Assembly (NCBI GenBank): GCA_963746605.1
Contig: CAVVCH010000045.1
Location: forward strand, 140,438 to 204,437
Source: CAVQSS01 sp963746605
Lineage (GTDB): Bacteria; Desulfobacterota; RBG-13-43-22
Reading direction: 5' to 3'
DNA: 64,000 bases
Part shown: piece by piece, positions 18,743 through 27,579 of the stretch
Position numbering within the stretch: position 1 is the stretch's first letter
How the letters are laid out: every line of letters starts with the position of its first letter
Translations under genes and position numbers: made by a program
Notes under the pieces: model-generated
Databases searched by the model: none
What the model was told of the DNA's origin: nothing
The model's input: the letters and a program-made list of their open reading frames with translations, nothing else

Positions 18743-19724
18743 ATGGAAAAGAAAACGTATCCGGGGAGTATTGGTTACCCCTTACACTTAATGGAACCGG
18801 AGGCCACCTATTGGTCGCTGCTTCTGTTTGGGCCGCTGGTCTTCCTTCACCCTTATGCCTTGGCCTGGCCTGATGCTTATCAGAAATTGCTGGCCGAGGG
18901 TCTTGTTCAGGTCCTGGCGCCGGAGAGAACCCTGGAGGAAATCAGGGAAAAAGACAGAAGGTTGAGGGAGTTCCAAGGGTTCGTGGCCCAGAACCCGGAT
19001 TTCAGCTTCCTGGAATACCTCCGACAAGTAAAGCCCGGGGAACATCTGGAAAGCCGGGACGAAATCCTGGGTCTGCTGAGAGGCCGACCATCAAAAACCC
19101 AAGAAGGCGTGGAAACTCGTCACCCTTTGATGGGAGACCTGTTCCTCTGTATTATCCACGACTGGCTGATTAAAGAGTGGGAGATCGATCAATCACTGGA
19201 ACAATTCGGGGAACAGGAACTGGGCCTGGCCCGAATCATGGATCAGAGTCCTGAATTCTCCAGCGACTGGGCCGCCTCCGAAAAATCCTTTGTAGCCCCC
19301 ACCGAAGCGGAAATGGTTTGCCCTCCGGCCCTGGCCGCCTGGAAAGAGCTGAGGGCCCAATGGGCCCCCGGGCCGGGCCGTTTAGTCACCAATCAACCCT
19401 GGGTCCGACGGGAGCACTATGCCTTAACCGACGAGGAGTTTCCGTCCCCCTCCCTGCCCCTGCCCGCCCTGCGATTCTCTTCCTTTGACGACTTTCTGGC
19501 ACATTATCACCGCTGGTCTCAAGCCGGGAATCTTAACGCCCTCCGCGATAAGATCGAGGATTTTTTTTCCAAACCGGGAACAAGCGAACAGGAAATCGGG
19601 CGAATTCCTGGACGTCTTAAACCAACTCAACTTGAAAGATCCCGGCCGCTATGCCCTCTATCTTCCTCCCCCCGCCCTCCCCTCCCCCGCGCCGGAACCG
19701 TTGCTGTTGATCGCTTCCGCTTAG
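18743..19724 (+). CDS. conserved-looking hypothetical protein (one apparent frameshift, leaderless mRNA)
   Basis: The product of about 326 residues starts MEKKTYPGSIGYPLHLMEPE and is soluble and acidic, with no signal peptide. Near 19592 one A must be removed (GAACAGGAAATCGG) so that the text continues with SGEFLDVLNQLNLKDPGRYA and ends at 19724 with LLLIASA. The unshifted frame instead runs into low-complexity Pro/Arg text and into the following repeat, so it is not the natural C-terminus. I do not recognise the family; no catalytic motif is evident. No Shine-Dalgarno sequence precedes the ATG. Confidence 0.65.
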
Positions 19725-19730
19725 GCGCTA

Positions 19731-19820
19731 AGAAAACTCGAAATCCGAAACAAGCACAAAGGTCCAAAATCCAAATCAACAATTAACAATTAATCGTTAA
19801 TTATTAATTATTAACGGGAT
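19731..19820. repeat. half-copy of the TCGAAATCCGAAAC repeat plus AT-rich palindrome
   Basis: AACTCGAAATCCGAAACAAG followed by CCAAAATCCAAAT matches one end of the inverted-repeat family described at 28349. It is joined to an AT-rich stretch (TTAACAATTAATCGTTAATTATT) that can fold on itself. The opposite end of the element is not seen here. Confidence 0.6.
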
Positions 19821-19876
19821 GTTATGGCTCTGTCGGGGCTTGTTAAACCAATAACCAGCAACGTATTTTTGTGGTA

Positions 19877-21187
19877 TTAACCCGGCAACCTTTCCGCGAA
19901 AAGTTCGATCACGTGCTTGACCCGCACGGGATCATTGCCTTTCGAGAGCAGGTCGGAGAGTTGCAGCATACAGGCCGGGCAGGCGGTGGCCACCACTTCC
20001 GCGCCGGAGGCTAGAATGGCGGCCCGCTTCCTGGCCCCCACGGCTGAAGACAATTCATAATAATCCAGGGTGAAGCTGCCACCGCACCCGCAGCAGGCAT
20101 CGGCCTCGTCCATTTCCTGAAAACGAAACCGGGAGTCGCCCTGTAATATAGCCCGCGGCGATGCGGCTACTCCTAAGGATTTCTTAAGATGGCAGGGATC
20201 GTGATAGGTGATCACCGGTTTGACTTCGTCGATTTCCGGAGGGACCGGAAGGGGAACATTCATCTGCCTCATCAGAAAATCGGTTATATCCATTGTCTTT
20301 TCCGCCCATTGCTGGACCCGGTCGAGTTGATCGCTATTCAAGTCCTGGGCCATTATCGGCCAGATTTTTTTGATCGTGACCGCGCAGGTGGGACAGGCGG
20401 TGATCAGAACGTCAACGGGTTGACGTGACAATCGATCCAGATTATAGATGACCAGTTGGTTGAAAGTCCGCCGGTCGCCGGCCGACAGGGCCGGTATCCC
20501 GCAGCACCCCTGCCCTTCAGGCAAAAAAACATCCACCTGGAAATGATCCAGGCTTTTCAGCACCGCCTGCCCGATCTCGGGATACACCTTGTCGATGAGG
20601 CACCCATAAAAAAAAGCCGCCTTAATCCCTGAAGGGCGAGCCTTTTTTGTTTCGTTCCGGGCCTGCCGGTGAAAAGGGACGGCCGCCAGGGCCTTGAAAT
20701 GGCGGTCGGCCAAGGGGGAGGTGAACCGGGCACAAGAAGTGCCCAGCAGTTCATTGACCGGCTTGATGAACAGCCCCTGGACCCTGGCTCCCCAAGATAA
20801 CCAGCGGTTGAATCGATCCGGTCGGGCCAAGAGGCGCCGGAATACCACCCTTTTGGCCGGGGGCATCCCCAGGTATTCAACCAGGATGGCCCGGGCCTTC
20901 AAAAAGATGTCCAGAACCCGGACCCCGCTCGGGCAGTTGGCCTCACAGGACCCACAGAGCAGGCAGCGGGAAATCTGTTCCAGCGACCGCCGGGGCTCCT
21001 TGAAGGCCTCCTCCATCAGGCCGCTCAAAATGGCCAGTTTCCCCCGGGCGACGCTCGATTCCTGCGCCGTTTCCCGGTACAGCGGGCAGACCGCCTGGCA
21101 CATGCCGCAGCGGGTGCAGGCCGAAAGTTGGTCTTCCAGTTCCCGTACCAACCCGGCCAGCTTTTTCATGTCAATTAAAGCGCTCAT
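19877..21187 (-). CDS. GlcF-like iron-sulfur oxidoreductase subunit
   Basis: A 436-residue (Fe-S)-binding protein with two N-terminal 4Fe-4S motifs (CTRCGMCQAVCP near residue 24 and CLLCGSCEANCP near 75) and two CCG-type domains (QGCCGIPALSAGD and CHLKKSLG...DACCGCGG). This is the layout of glycolate oxidase subunit GlcF and related D-2-hydroxyacid or heterodisulfide-reductase-like subunits, passing electrons from an FAD partner to the membrane pool. No GlcD/FAD partner lies next to it here, so the substrate is unknown. Monocistronic as seen; the cold-shock gene is divergent. Confidence 0.85.
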   Translation of the reverse strand: MSALIDMKKLAGLVRELEDQLSACTRCGMCQAVCPLYRETAQESSVARGKLAILSGLMEEAFKEPRRSLEQISRCLLCGSCEANCPSGVRVLDIFLKARAILVEYLGMPPAKRVVFRRLLARPDRFNRWLSWGARVQGLFIKPVNELLGTSCARFTSPLADRHFKALAAVPFHRQARNETKKARPSGIKAAFFYGCLIDKVYPEIGQAVLKSLDHFQVDVFLPEGQGCCGIPALSAGDRRTFNQLVIYNLDRLSRQPVDVLITACPTCAVTIKKIWPIMAQDLNSDQLDRVQQWAEKTMDITDFLMRQMNVPLPVPPEIDEVKPVITYHDPCHLKKSLGVAASPRAILQGDSRFRFQEMDEADACCGCGGSFTLDYYELSSAVGARKRAAILASGAEVVATACPACMLQLSDLLSKGNDPVRVKHVIELFAERLPG

Positions 21188-21205
21188 CGGGGTTGATAAT
21201 AAAGC

Positions 21206-21234
21206 TTGACAAGGAGATAATAAAGGCTTATTTT
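21206..21234 (+). promoter_or_regulatory. sigma-70 promoter of the cold-shock gene
   Basis: TTGACA at 21206-21211 and TATTTT at 21229-21234 with a 17-base spacer. It gives a 5' leader of about 150 bases, typical in length for cspA-type mRNAs. Confidence 0.65.
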
Positions 21235-21308
21235 AAAAACACTAAATCCACTATCTGCCCTTGAGGGATGAGGTGGTGGTCGAAGTTGGTGGAAAAGTCG
21301 AAAGCGCA

Positions 21309-21344
21309 AGGCATCGAAGCTTCTAAGCCAGATGCCTTTTTTTT
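21309..21344 (+). terminator. terminator-like hairpin inside the cold-shock mRNA leader
   Basis: AGGCATC (21309-21315) pairs with GATGCCT (21331-21337) around a 15-base loop that itself contains AAGCTT, and eight T follow (21337-21344). It lies between the promoter and the csp ribosome-binding site, so it could prematurely end transcription or define a short RNA of about 100 nucleotides. Confidence 0.55.
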
Positions 21345-21389
21345 GGTCGTATCCCAACTTGAGAAATATTTCAGAAGGAGGATACGACT

Positions 21390-21593
21390 ATGGCAGAAGG
21401 AAGCGTAAAGTGGTTCAATGAGAGCAAGGGATTCGGCTTTATCGAGGTTGATGGTCAGGAAAAGGACGTTTTTGTCCATCATTCCGCCATCACCATGCAG
21501 GGTTTTCGGACTCTCAACGAAGGTCAGCGGGTAAGCTTTGATATCGAGCAAGGCCAAAAAGGCCCCTCGGCAACAAACGTAACGGCCCTGTAA
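21390..21593 (+). CDS. cspA: cold-shock domain protein
   Basis: A 67-residue CSD protein. RNP1 KGFGFIEV and RNP2 VFVHHSAI are intact, and the start MAEGSVKWFNESKGFGFI is canonical. It binds single-stranded RNA/DNA and melts secondary structure. A strong AGAAGGAGG lies 9-10 bases before the ATG. The gene has its own promoter, a long leader with a hairpin and a clear terminator. Confidence 0.95.
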   Translation: MAEGSVKWFNESKGFGFIEVDGQEKDVFVHHSAITMQGFRTLNEGQRVSFDIEQGQKGPSATNVTAL

Positions 21594-21614
21594 TACCAAA
21601 TCAGTTAACGAAAC

Positions 21615-21655
21615 AGAGGGGAATTATGATGAATAATTCCCCTCTCTCTGTTTTT
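21615..21655 (+). terminator. intrinsic terminator of the cold-shock gene
   Basis: A 13-base-pair stem AGAGGGGAATTAT/ATAATTCCCCTCT (21615-21627 with 21633-21645) has a 5-base loop and is followed by CTCTGTTTTT. Confidence 0.88.
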
Positions 21656-21725
21656 GGGAAGCGGCGTTTATACCGGGCCCGTCAAAAAACCTTTGACGGA
21701 CATCATCCGCGTGGGGCCAGGCGGG

Positions 21726-22428
21726 TTAAACGACCAGGTACTTGCGGATAACTTCCTCGTTGCTCCAGATCTCTTCCATCTTCCCTTCGTACTGGATCAT
21801 CCCTTTTTCGATGATGTAACCCCGGTGACAGACCTTACGGCAGAATTTGAGGTTCTGGTCGGCCAGCAGAATGGTAACGCCCTGTTGGTGAATCTTTCCC
21901 AGGACCTCCACCAGATTGGCCACGATCAGCGGCGCCAAGCCCTCAGAAGGTTCGTCCAGTAAGATCAACCGCGGGTTGGCCATCAGTGCCCGGCCGATAC
22001 CGAGCATCTTTTTCTCCCCGCCGGAAAGATTGATTCCTTTTGATCGGGCCAGGTCCCCCAACTTGGGGAAAAGCTCGATCACCCGCTCCCGGTTCCAGTA
22101 GCCGGTCCGCTTGGAAAGGCGGCGGGAAATCTCCAGGTTTTCTTCGGTAGTCAGGTCGGGGAAAATGCGCAGGTCGTCGGGCATATACCCCACACCCAGA
22201 CGGGCGACGGCATAGGCGGGTTGGCCGCAGATTTCCTGATCCAGCAATTTGATCGAGCCGGTTTTTGGGGGAGTCAGCCCGATGATCGACCGGAGGGTGG
22301 TGGTCTTTCCCACCCCGTTGCGGCCCAGCAGGGCCACGACCTCCCCTTCGCCCACCGCCAGGGAAACGCCCTGCAGGACGTGGCTGGAGCCGTAGTAGGT
22401 ATCTATGTTGGAAACTTCTAAGAAGCAT
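21726..22428 (-). CDS. livF: branched-chain amino acid-type ABC importer ATPase LivF, system 1 (one apparent frameshift)
   Basis: A LivF-type ATPase with Walker A GRNGVGKTT, signature LSGGEKKMLGIG and Walker B LILLDEPSEGLAP. The usual N-terminus is recovered from ATG 22428: removing one T at about 22422 gives MLLEVSNIDTYYGSSHVLQG in frame with the rest (about 233 residues). A GTG at 22355 is the only in-frame start without that correction and would cut off strand 1 and the Y-loop. It is the last gene of the minus-strand operon and is separated from livG by an inverted-repeat element. Confidence 0.85.
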
Positions 22429-22435
22429 TTCGATG

Positions 22436-22577
22436 TTAAATCCGAAATCCGAAATCCGAAATCCGAAACAAATCCAAATGACCAAATCTCAAAATTCGAA
22501 ACCTATCGTTTTGAACATTTGAATTTTGAATTTCGGTCATTGTTTCGAATTTCGTGCTTCGAATTTCGGATTTAGCG
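22436..22577. repeat. inverted-repeat element without gene, between livF and livG
   Basis: The left end is four GAAATCCGAAATCC-type units followed by GAAACAAATCCAAATGACC and TCAAAATTCGAAAC. The right end is the reverse complement of a closely similar sequence (AATTCGAAACAATGACCGAAATTC). The two ends nearly touch (about 140 bases in total), so the transcript can form one long hairpin between two transporter genes. It matches the ends of the S23-bearing element at 28349-28850. Confidence 0.75.
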
Positions 22578-22588
22578 TTCATGACTGA

Positions 22589-23344
22589 TCAAATCGAATC
22601 TCCGAGGTACACTTCCCGGACCTGGGCGTTGTTCTTAATTTCTTCCGGCGTCCCGTCCCCTAAAACATCCCCGCGGTGCAGGACCACCACCCGGTCCGAG
22701 AGGGAAAAGACGATATCCATGTCGTGCTCCACCAGGACGAAAGTCGTCTGGCCCTCGCGAGAAAGTTGCCGGATATTTTCCAGGACCCTCACCCGTTCGA
22801 CCGGATTCATGCCGGCCGTGGGTTCATCCAGAAAAAGGAGCCGGGGGCCGACGGCCAAGGCCACTCCCACCTCCAGCAGGCGCTGGTCCCCGTGGGACAG
22901 GGCCGTGGCCGGGGAATCTTTTACGGCGCTCAGACCCACTTTCCCCAAGAGGTTCTCCACCTGTTCATACGCCTTTGTTTCGCGGCTGATGCCGGAAAAA
23001 AATCGCCGCGTCCTGCCGGCCATGGCCAAGGTGGGAATCAGGATATTTTCCAGTACGGTTAATTCCGGGAAGATATTGACGATCTGAAAGGACCGGCAGA
23101 TCCCCAGCCGCACCCGCTGATTAATCGGCAGACGGGTGACATCCCGCCCTTGGAAGAGAATGGACCCGGACTGCACCGGCAGATTGCCGGTGATCAGGTT
23201 GATCAGGGTGGATTTTCCAGCGCCGTTGGGACCAATGATCGAAGTCAAAACGCCGGCCTCGATATTCAGGTCCAGGTCCTTGGCCGTGCAGACCATCCCG
23301 AAAAAATTGGATAACTTCCTTATCTGCAGAAGATTCTCGCCCAT
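22589..23344 (-). CDS. livG: branched-chain amino acid-type ABC importer ATPase LivG, system 1
   Basis: A LivG-type ATPase of about 251 residues. The start MGENLLQIRKLSNFFG at 23344 is preferred over an upstream frame that overlaps livM. Walker A GPNGAGKST, the LivG-typical GICRSFQIVNIFPELTVLENI, Walker B LLFLDEPTAGMNP and the D-loop/H-loop EHDMD are all present. The signature is replaced by ALSHGDQRLLEVG, normal for LivG. It pairs with LivF to energise LivHM. Confidence 0.92.
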   Translation of the reverse strand: MGENLLQIRKLSNFFGMVCTAKDLDLNIEAGVLTSIIGPNGAGKSTLINLITGNLPVQSGSILFQGRDVTRLPINQRVRLGICRSFQIVNIFPELTVLENILIPTLAMAGRTRRFFSGISRETKAYEQVENLLGKVGLSAVKDSPATALSHGDQRLLEVGVALAVGPRLLFLDEPTAGMNPVERVRVLENIRQLSREGQTTFVLVEHDMDIVFSLSDRVVVLHRGDVLGDGTPEEIKNNAQVREVYLGDSI

Positions 23345-23351
23345 CCGTCTC

Positions 23352-24314
23352 TCAATGCCCGGCCCGGGAACCGCCGAATAATCGTTGGAGGACGCCGACC
23401 ACACCCCCTCGAAAACCCATGATAATGACCAGCAGGACTACCCCGAACCAGAGCATCCAGTTTTCGGTAAAACGCTGAATAACCTCCCGCATGGCCACAA
23501 AGAACACACTCCCCAGCAAGGGACCGGTAAAGGTCGGCAAACCGCCGAGAAGGCTGACCAGAATGGGCTCGGCGGAGTGACTCCAGTGGGCCATGAAGGG
23601 CCGGGCGTTGCCTTCCAAAAGCGTTTCCAAGGCTCCGGCCAACCCGGCAAAGGCCCCGCTGATCACGAAAACGGCCAGACGATAATTCTTGACGGAAATC
23701 CCGGCGAACTCGGCCCGATTGGAGTTTTCCCGGATACCGGCCAGCGAAAGGCCGAAGGGAGAAGTTCGGATCCGGTGGACAGTCCAGGCGCTCAAAGCGA
23801 AAACCGCCAGCACCAGGAAGTAATATTGGCCATCCCGGTTGATCGGGATTTTGAACCACCCGAAAAAGGAGATGGGATCCCGCATGATCCCCACCAGGCC
23901 GTCATCGCCCCCGGTAATGGCCCGGGCGTTCCAGATCAGGGAAAAGACCATCATCCCGAAGGCCAGGGTCAGCATGGCAAAATAAATTTCGGTGTGGCGG
24001 ACGCAGAAGAACCCGATGATCAGGGCCAGGACCATGGCCACCAAAACGCCCGCCAGAAGGCCCAGCAGCGGGTGTGGCGACAGGTGCAGTGTAAAAAATC
24101 CCAATCCGTAGGCGCCGGCCGCGTAAAAGGCCCCGTGGCCGAAAGAGAGCAGGCCGGTCCGCCCCAGAAGCAGGTTGTAGCCCAAGGCAAAAATCCCTAA
24201 AATCATAACTCGCATGGTCAGGTAGACCATGAACCGGCCGGTAAAAAGCCCGATGCCCACCAGGAGCAGGAGCAGCGCGGCAATTCCAATAATTTGTCCG
24301 GTCTTGCGTTTCAT
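23352..24314 (-). CDS. livM: branched-chain amino acid-type ABC importer permease LivM, system 1
   Basis: About 320 residues from MKRKTGQIIGIAAL at 24314, with 8-10 membrane helices and the LivM signature GYNLLLGRTGLLSFGHGAFY. The ATPase-contacting loop contains RENSNRAEFAGISVKNYRL. Seven bases separate it from livG, and the previous gene livH ends 7 bases upstream, so the three are tightly coupled. Confidence 0.93.
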   Translation of the reverse strand: MKRKTGQIIGIAALLLLLVGIGLFTGRFMVYLTMRVMILGIFALGYNLLLGRTGLLSFGHGAFYAAGAYGLGFFTLHLSPHPLLGLLAGVLVAMVLALIIGFFCVRHTEIYFAMLTLAFGMMVFSLIWNARAITGGDDGLVGIMRDPISFFGWFKIPINRDGQYYFLVLAVFALSAWTVHRIRTSPFGLSLAGIRENSNRAEFAGISVKNYRLAVFVISGAFAGLAGALETLLEGNARPFMAHWSHSAEPILVSLLGGLPTFTGPLLGSVFFVAMREVIQRFTENWMLWFGVVLLVIIMGFRGGVVGVLQRLFGGSRAGH

Positions 24315-24321
24315 AGAGGAT

Positions 24322-25191
24322 CTACCGGGCGCCGCCGAAAAGACCTTGGGGCCGCCAGAGTAATACAACGGCCATCAAAATAAACGTTAGAAACATATCG
24401 AAGGCGGGGAAAAACCGGGTCCCGAAGGCGGTCAGCACCCCGATGATCAAGGCCCCGGCAAAGGCCCCCTTCAGGCTGCCCAGGCCGCCGATCACCGCCA
24501 CGATGAAGGCATCAATGATAATCGCCTCACCCATCCCGGAGGTCATGATACCCACGTAAGGTACGGCCAAGCCCCCGCCCAAGGAACCCAGCCAGGTGCC
24601 GAAGATGAAGACGGAGGTAAACAGGGCGGGAACCCGGACCCCGATGGCCGAAGCCATCTCCCGGTCCGACGAGGAGGCCCGGATGATCCGGCCCCACCAG
24701 GTCTTTTCAATCATCCCCCAGAGGCCCAAGGCCACCAACGGACCGACTATAATAATAAAAATATTGTAAAGGGGAAATTTCCGTCCCAGGATCATCACCG
24801 ATCCCCCCAGGCCGGCTAATTCCGGAGAACTGATGGACCCGGCGCCCCAGATCATCTTGACCAGGTTGTCGAATATCAGGACGAAGGCAAAGGTGAGCAG
24901 CAGTTGATACGGCAGGGCCAGATGGTAGACGTAACGCAGGAAGAACCGCTCCACGATAAAGCCCACCGCGCAGACGCACAGGGGGCCCACCAGCAGACCC
25001 AGCCAGAAATTGCCCCCCAGCAATTTCAGGACCGTGTAGCAGCAATAGGCCCCCAGCATGTAGAAACTGCCGTGGGCAAAATTGAGCACACCCAGGACCC
25101 CGAAGATCAAAGTCAGGCCGCTGGCCACCAGCCAAATGAACATGCCGGTGGAAAGGCCGGCTAAGATGACGTGAATGAGGGATTGAAACAT
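24322..25191 (-). CDS. livH: branched-chain amino acid-type ABC importer permease LivH, system 1
   Basis: A 289-residue permease from MFQSLIHVILAGLSTG at 25191; the longer in-frame extension is encoded by the upstream repeat and is not natural. Signatures are GLTLIFGVLGVLNFAHGSFY and an EAA-like loop ASSSDREMASAIGV. It forms the membrane channel with LivM. A repeat element lies between it and the substrate-binding protein gene. Confidence 0.93.
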   Translation of the reverse strand: MFQSLIHVILAGLSTGMFIWLVASGLTLIFGVLGVLNFAHGSFYMLGAYCCYTVLKLLGGNFWLGLLVGPLCVCAVGFIVERFFLRYVYHLALPYQLLLTFAFVLIFDNLVKMIWGAGSISSPELAGLGGSVMILGRKFPLYNIFIIIVGPLVALGLWGMIEKTWWGRIIRASSSDREMASAIGVRVPALFTSVFIFGTWLGSLGGGLAVPYVGIMTSGMGEAIIIDAFIVAVIGGLGSLKGAFAGALIIGVLTAFGTRFFPAFDMFLTFILMAVVLLWRPQGLFGGAR

Positions 25192-25197
25192 ACTAAC

Positions 25198-25330
25198 TAA
25201 AATTCGAAATTCGAAGTCCGAAATCCGAAACAAGCATGAAATTCCAAAATCCAAATGATCAAAGCAAGAACGTTTCGAATTTTGAAATCTGGGTCATCTG
25301 AAGGATCTCGTTTCGAATCAGGATTTATCC
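25198..25330. repeat. inverted-repeat element without gene, between livJ and livH of system 1
   Basis: The left end AAATTCGAAATTCGAAGTCCG and AAATCCGAAACAAG, and the right end (reverse complement AAATCCTGATTCGAAACGAG), are diverged versions of the ends of the S23-bearing element. It falls between the binding-protein gene and the permease, where a hairpin in the mRNA could separate high expression of the former from low expression of the latter. Confidence 0.65.
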
Positions 25331-25419
25331 CGAAGAATCTCATCTTCGGCTAGGTACGCCGGATCAAGGATCTACTGGACCAGATCCGCTTAGCTCACTG
25401 CATACCTGGATTGGTTTTA

Positions 25420-26718
25420 CTAACTGCTGAAAGGCGGTTCCGCACCCGGTCCTTCGAAAGGCGGCCGGCCGAAATATTGCTTGGCCGGGATGACTTTCAT
25501 CTCCGTCATGACCTTGAAAGGATACTTGGGGTCCGCCTTGGTTTTTCCCCAGGGCACATCATACATGGCCTGGTGGTCCTCCTTGCGAAAAACCCGACGG
25601 CCGGCCGGGGTGTCCAGTTCCATCCCTTCCAGCGCCTGAATCAAGGCCTTGGTCTCCTTGGACCCGGATTTCTCCACGGCCGCCTTAAGGGCGTAAATGG
25701 CGGAATAGCCGCCTTCAGAAACATAGGCCGGATAATGGTTCCAGCGTTTACGGAACCGGGCCACCCAGTCGTTGTTGTTCTTATTGTTGGGATACAGGAA
25801 GAAGTAACGACCCGAGATCCAGAGGTTATCCGGCATCTCCGCTCCCATACCTTCCAGGACGTCCATGGCCGCGCCCACCGGCAGCATGACGTGCTTAATT
25901 TTGTCAAACAGCCCGGCCTGCTTGCCCTGCTTTAAAAAGGTAATCAATTCACCGGCCCACTCGGTCGAGTAGAGTCCATCGGGATTGGCGTCCATGACCG
26001 TGTTGATATGGGAACGAAAATCCGTAGTCCCGAAAGGAGCCCAGGATTCCGTGGCGAAGGAAGTGCCGGGTTTCAGTTTTTTTAAGGTTTCCTGGAATAA
26101 CTTCCAACAGGTGAAGCCGTACTCATACTTGGGGCTGATTGTGGCCCATTTCATGGCCGGCAGGTCTTTGGCGATAAAGGCCGCCGCGTTGCTGTCATGA
26201 TAGGTGGAGTTGACTATCCGAAAAATCTGTTTGATGCCCTTTTTGTATACCCATTCTTCGGTAAGTTTTTCCGTGGCCGCGTGGGTGATCATGATGACCC
26301 GGTCCAATTTTTCCATCAACGGAGCCAGGGCCAGGGCTTGTCCGGAGGAATCGATTCCCGCCAGGTAATCGGCGCCCCAACTGTCGACGAAGTAGCGGGC
26401 ATTTTTGATGGCGTCGTCCGGTTTGGTCGTGGAATCGCGAAACTCCATCTCCAGCTTGACGCCGGCGATGCCGCCCTTCTGGTTGATTTCCTCCACCGCC
26501 AACTGGGCGCCCATTTTATGGAACTCCCCGTAGCCGGCCAGCGCCCCGGATAAAACCGCCTGGTAGCCGACCTTGATAGGCCCCTTAATCTTAGGAGCCT
26601 GGGCCCAAAGGCCCGAGGGGATCATCACCCCGGGTCCCAAGGCGCCGGCTCCGGCCACCAGGGCCCCGGTTCCCACCATTTTAAGAAAATGCCGACGATC
26701 CATCTGCTCTTTGCTCAT
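25420..26718 (-). CDS. ABC importer substrate-binding protein, Liv/amide type, system 1
   Basis: 432 residues from MSKEQMDRRHFLKMVGTGAL at 26718 (preceded by AGGGGGAAGCC). The twin-arginine motif DRRHFLK and a hydrophobic stretch up to LWAQAP indicate Tat export. The mature part is a type 1 periplasmic fold (IKVGYQAVLSGALAGYGEFH, EFRDSTTKPDDAIKNARYFV). These proteins bind amino acids, amides or aromatic acids; the ligand cannot be told from sequence. First gene of the operon, with its own promoter and divergent from a cupin-XRE regulator. Confidence 0.9.
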   Translation of the reverse strand: MSKEQMDRRHFLKMVGTGALVAGAGALGPGVMIPSGLWAQAPKIKGPIKVGYQAVLSGALAGYGEFHKMGAQLAVEEINQKGGIAGVKLEMEFRDSTTKPDDAIKNARYFVDSWGADYLAGIDSSGQALALAPLMEKLDRVIMITHAATEKLTEEWVYKKGIKQIFRIVNSTYHDSNAAAFIAKDLPAMKWATISPKYEYGFTCWKLFQETLKKLKPGTSFATESWAPFGTTDFRSHINTVMDANPDGLYSTEWAGELITFLKQGKQAGLFDKIKHVMLPVGAAMDVLEGMGAEMPDNLWISGRYFFLYPNNKNNNDWVARFRKRWNHYPAYVSEGGYSAIYALKAAVEKSGSKETKALIQALEGMELDTPAGRRVFRKEDHQAMYDVPWGKTKADPKYPFKVMTEMKVIPAKQYFGRPPFEGPGAEPPFSS

Positions 26719-26783
26719 GGCTTCCCCCTTGGTGAAATTTTTTCTGCTTGCAATCAAACAATTAACTATGATTTAATTTTATT

Positions 26784-26813
26784 CTAATAGCAAATGGGCC
26801 GAAATCCTGTCAA
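26784..26813 (-). promoter_or_regulatory. sigma-70 promoter of Liv system 1
   Basis: On the minus strand TTGACA (26813-26808) and TATTAG (26789-26784) are 18 bases apart, about 65 bases upstream of the binding-protein start. Confidence 0.65.
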
Positions 26814-26916
26814 GCAAATTCAAAGCCCATAACAGGCAACGGGTTGGGCTGATTTAAGCCGACAAGAGACCTGAAAAACTGATTAATTATTTATTAACTT
26901 CTTACCGTGGAAAACC

Positions 26917-27459
26917 ATGCCTGATTTAAGTACAAAATTAAAGCGCCTCCGGATCCAAAAAAAGTTGACCCAAAAGCAACTGGCTCAAAGAGTCCAATGC
27001 ACCCCGGCCTACATCTGCCAGTTGGAAAGCGGTAAGGCCGACCCTTCGATCTCGACCCTTAAAAAGATTTCCACCGCCTTGGGTATCACCATCATCGACT
27101 TTTTCCGCACCGATTACGCGGAGAAGGTCATCTTGAAAAAGAAAGATCGGGAGATTTTTAAATTCCCCAAATCAAAAACCACGGTCGAGACCTTAATTCC
27201 CAACCCGGGCAACAAGAAAATGGACGCCCGCATCGCCTTCATCGGCCCCGGGGGGGGTTCCAGAGGAACCTATCACCATGAAGGGGAAGAGTTCGGATAT
27301 GTCATCCAAGGCGTACTCGAACTGAATTATGACGGTGAACACTATCTGCTGGCGCCCGGAGACAGTTTCTATTTGAAATCACAAATCGAGCATGAATATC
27401 GGAATAAAGGGGGCGACGAGGCTATCGTCCTCTGGGTGAACCATCCGCCCTCGTTTTAG
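26917..27459 (+). CDS. XRE-type regulator with C-terminal cupin domain
   Basis: 180 residues. A lambda-repressor-type helix-turn-helix fills residues 5-60 (RIQKKLTQKQLAQRVQCTPA, CQLESGKADPSISTL). A small cupin barrel fills 105-178 (HHEGEEFGYVIQGVLELNY, LAPGDSFYLKSQIEHEYRN) with putative metal-binding His/Glu residues. Such proteins sense a small ligand or metal and control nearby catabolic or transport genes. It is divergent from Liv system 1 and upstream of a dehydrogenase, so either could be its target; this is inference. Confidence 0.9.
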   Translation: MPDLSTKLKRLRIQKKLTQKQLAQRVQCTPAYICQLESGKADPSISTLKKISTALGITIIDFFRTDYAEKVILKKKDREIFKFPKSKTTVETLIPNPGNKKMDARIAFIGPGGGSRGTYHHEGEEFGYVIQGVLELNYDGEHYLLAPGDSFYLKSQIEHEYRNKGGDEAIVLWVNHPPSF

Positions 27460-27579
27460 CTTGAGAAGAACGCAGGTTCATTGTAGGGCAGGGTTCATCC
27501 TGACCAACCACAACCAGGATACATGCCGGCGGGTATAAAACCCGTCCCCACGAAAAATACAAAGGAGGTTGGAAAAGGG

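Noticed and set aside
19725..19786. Extension of the hypothetical protein at 18743 through the repeat to 19786
   Set aside because: The uncorrected frame becomes Pro/Arg low complexity and then translates the intergenic repeat; the shifted frame ends naturally at 19724.
21234..21345. Resemblance of the csp leader (GCGCAAGGC...CTAAG) to a cyclic-di-GMP riboswitch
   Set aside because: The GGCAAACC segment, the tetraloop-receptor arrangement and the closing helix of the GEMM class are not present; only a short stretch looks similar.
26195..26553. Short frames on both strands inside the system 1 binding-protein gene
   Set aside because: They are out-of-frame shadows of the Tat-exported binding protein and show no homology-like pattern.
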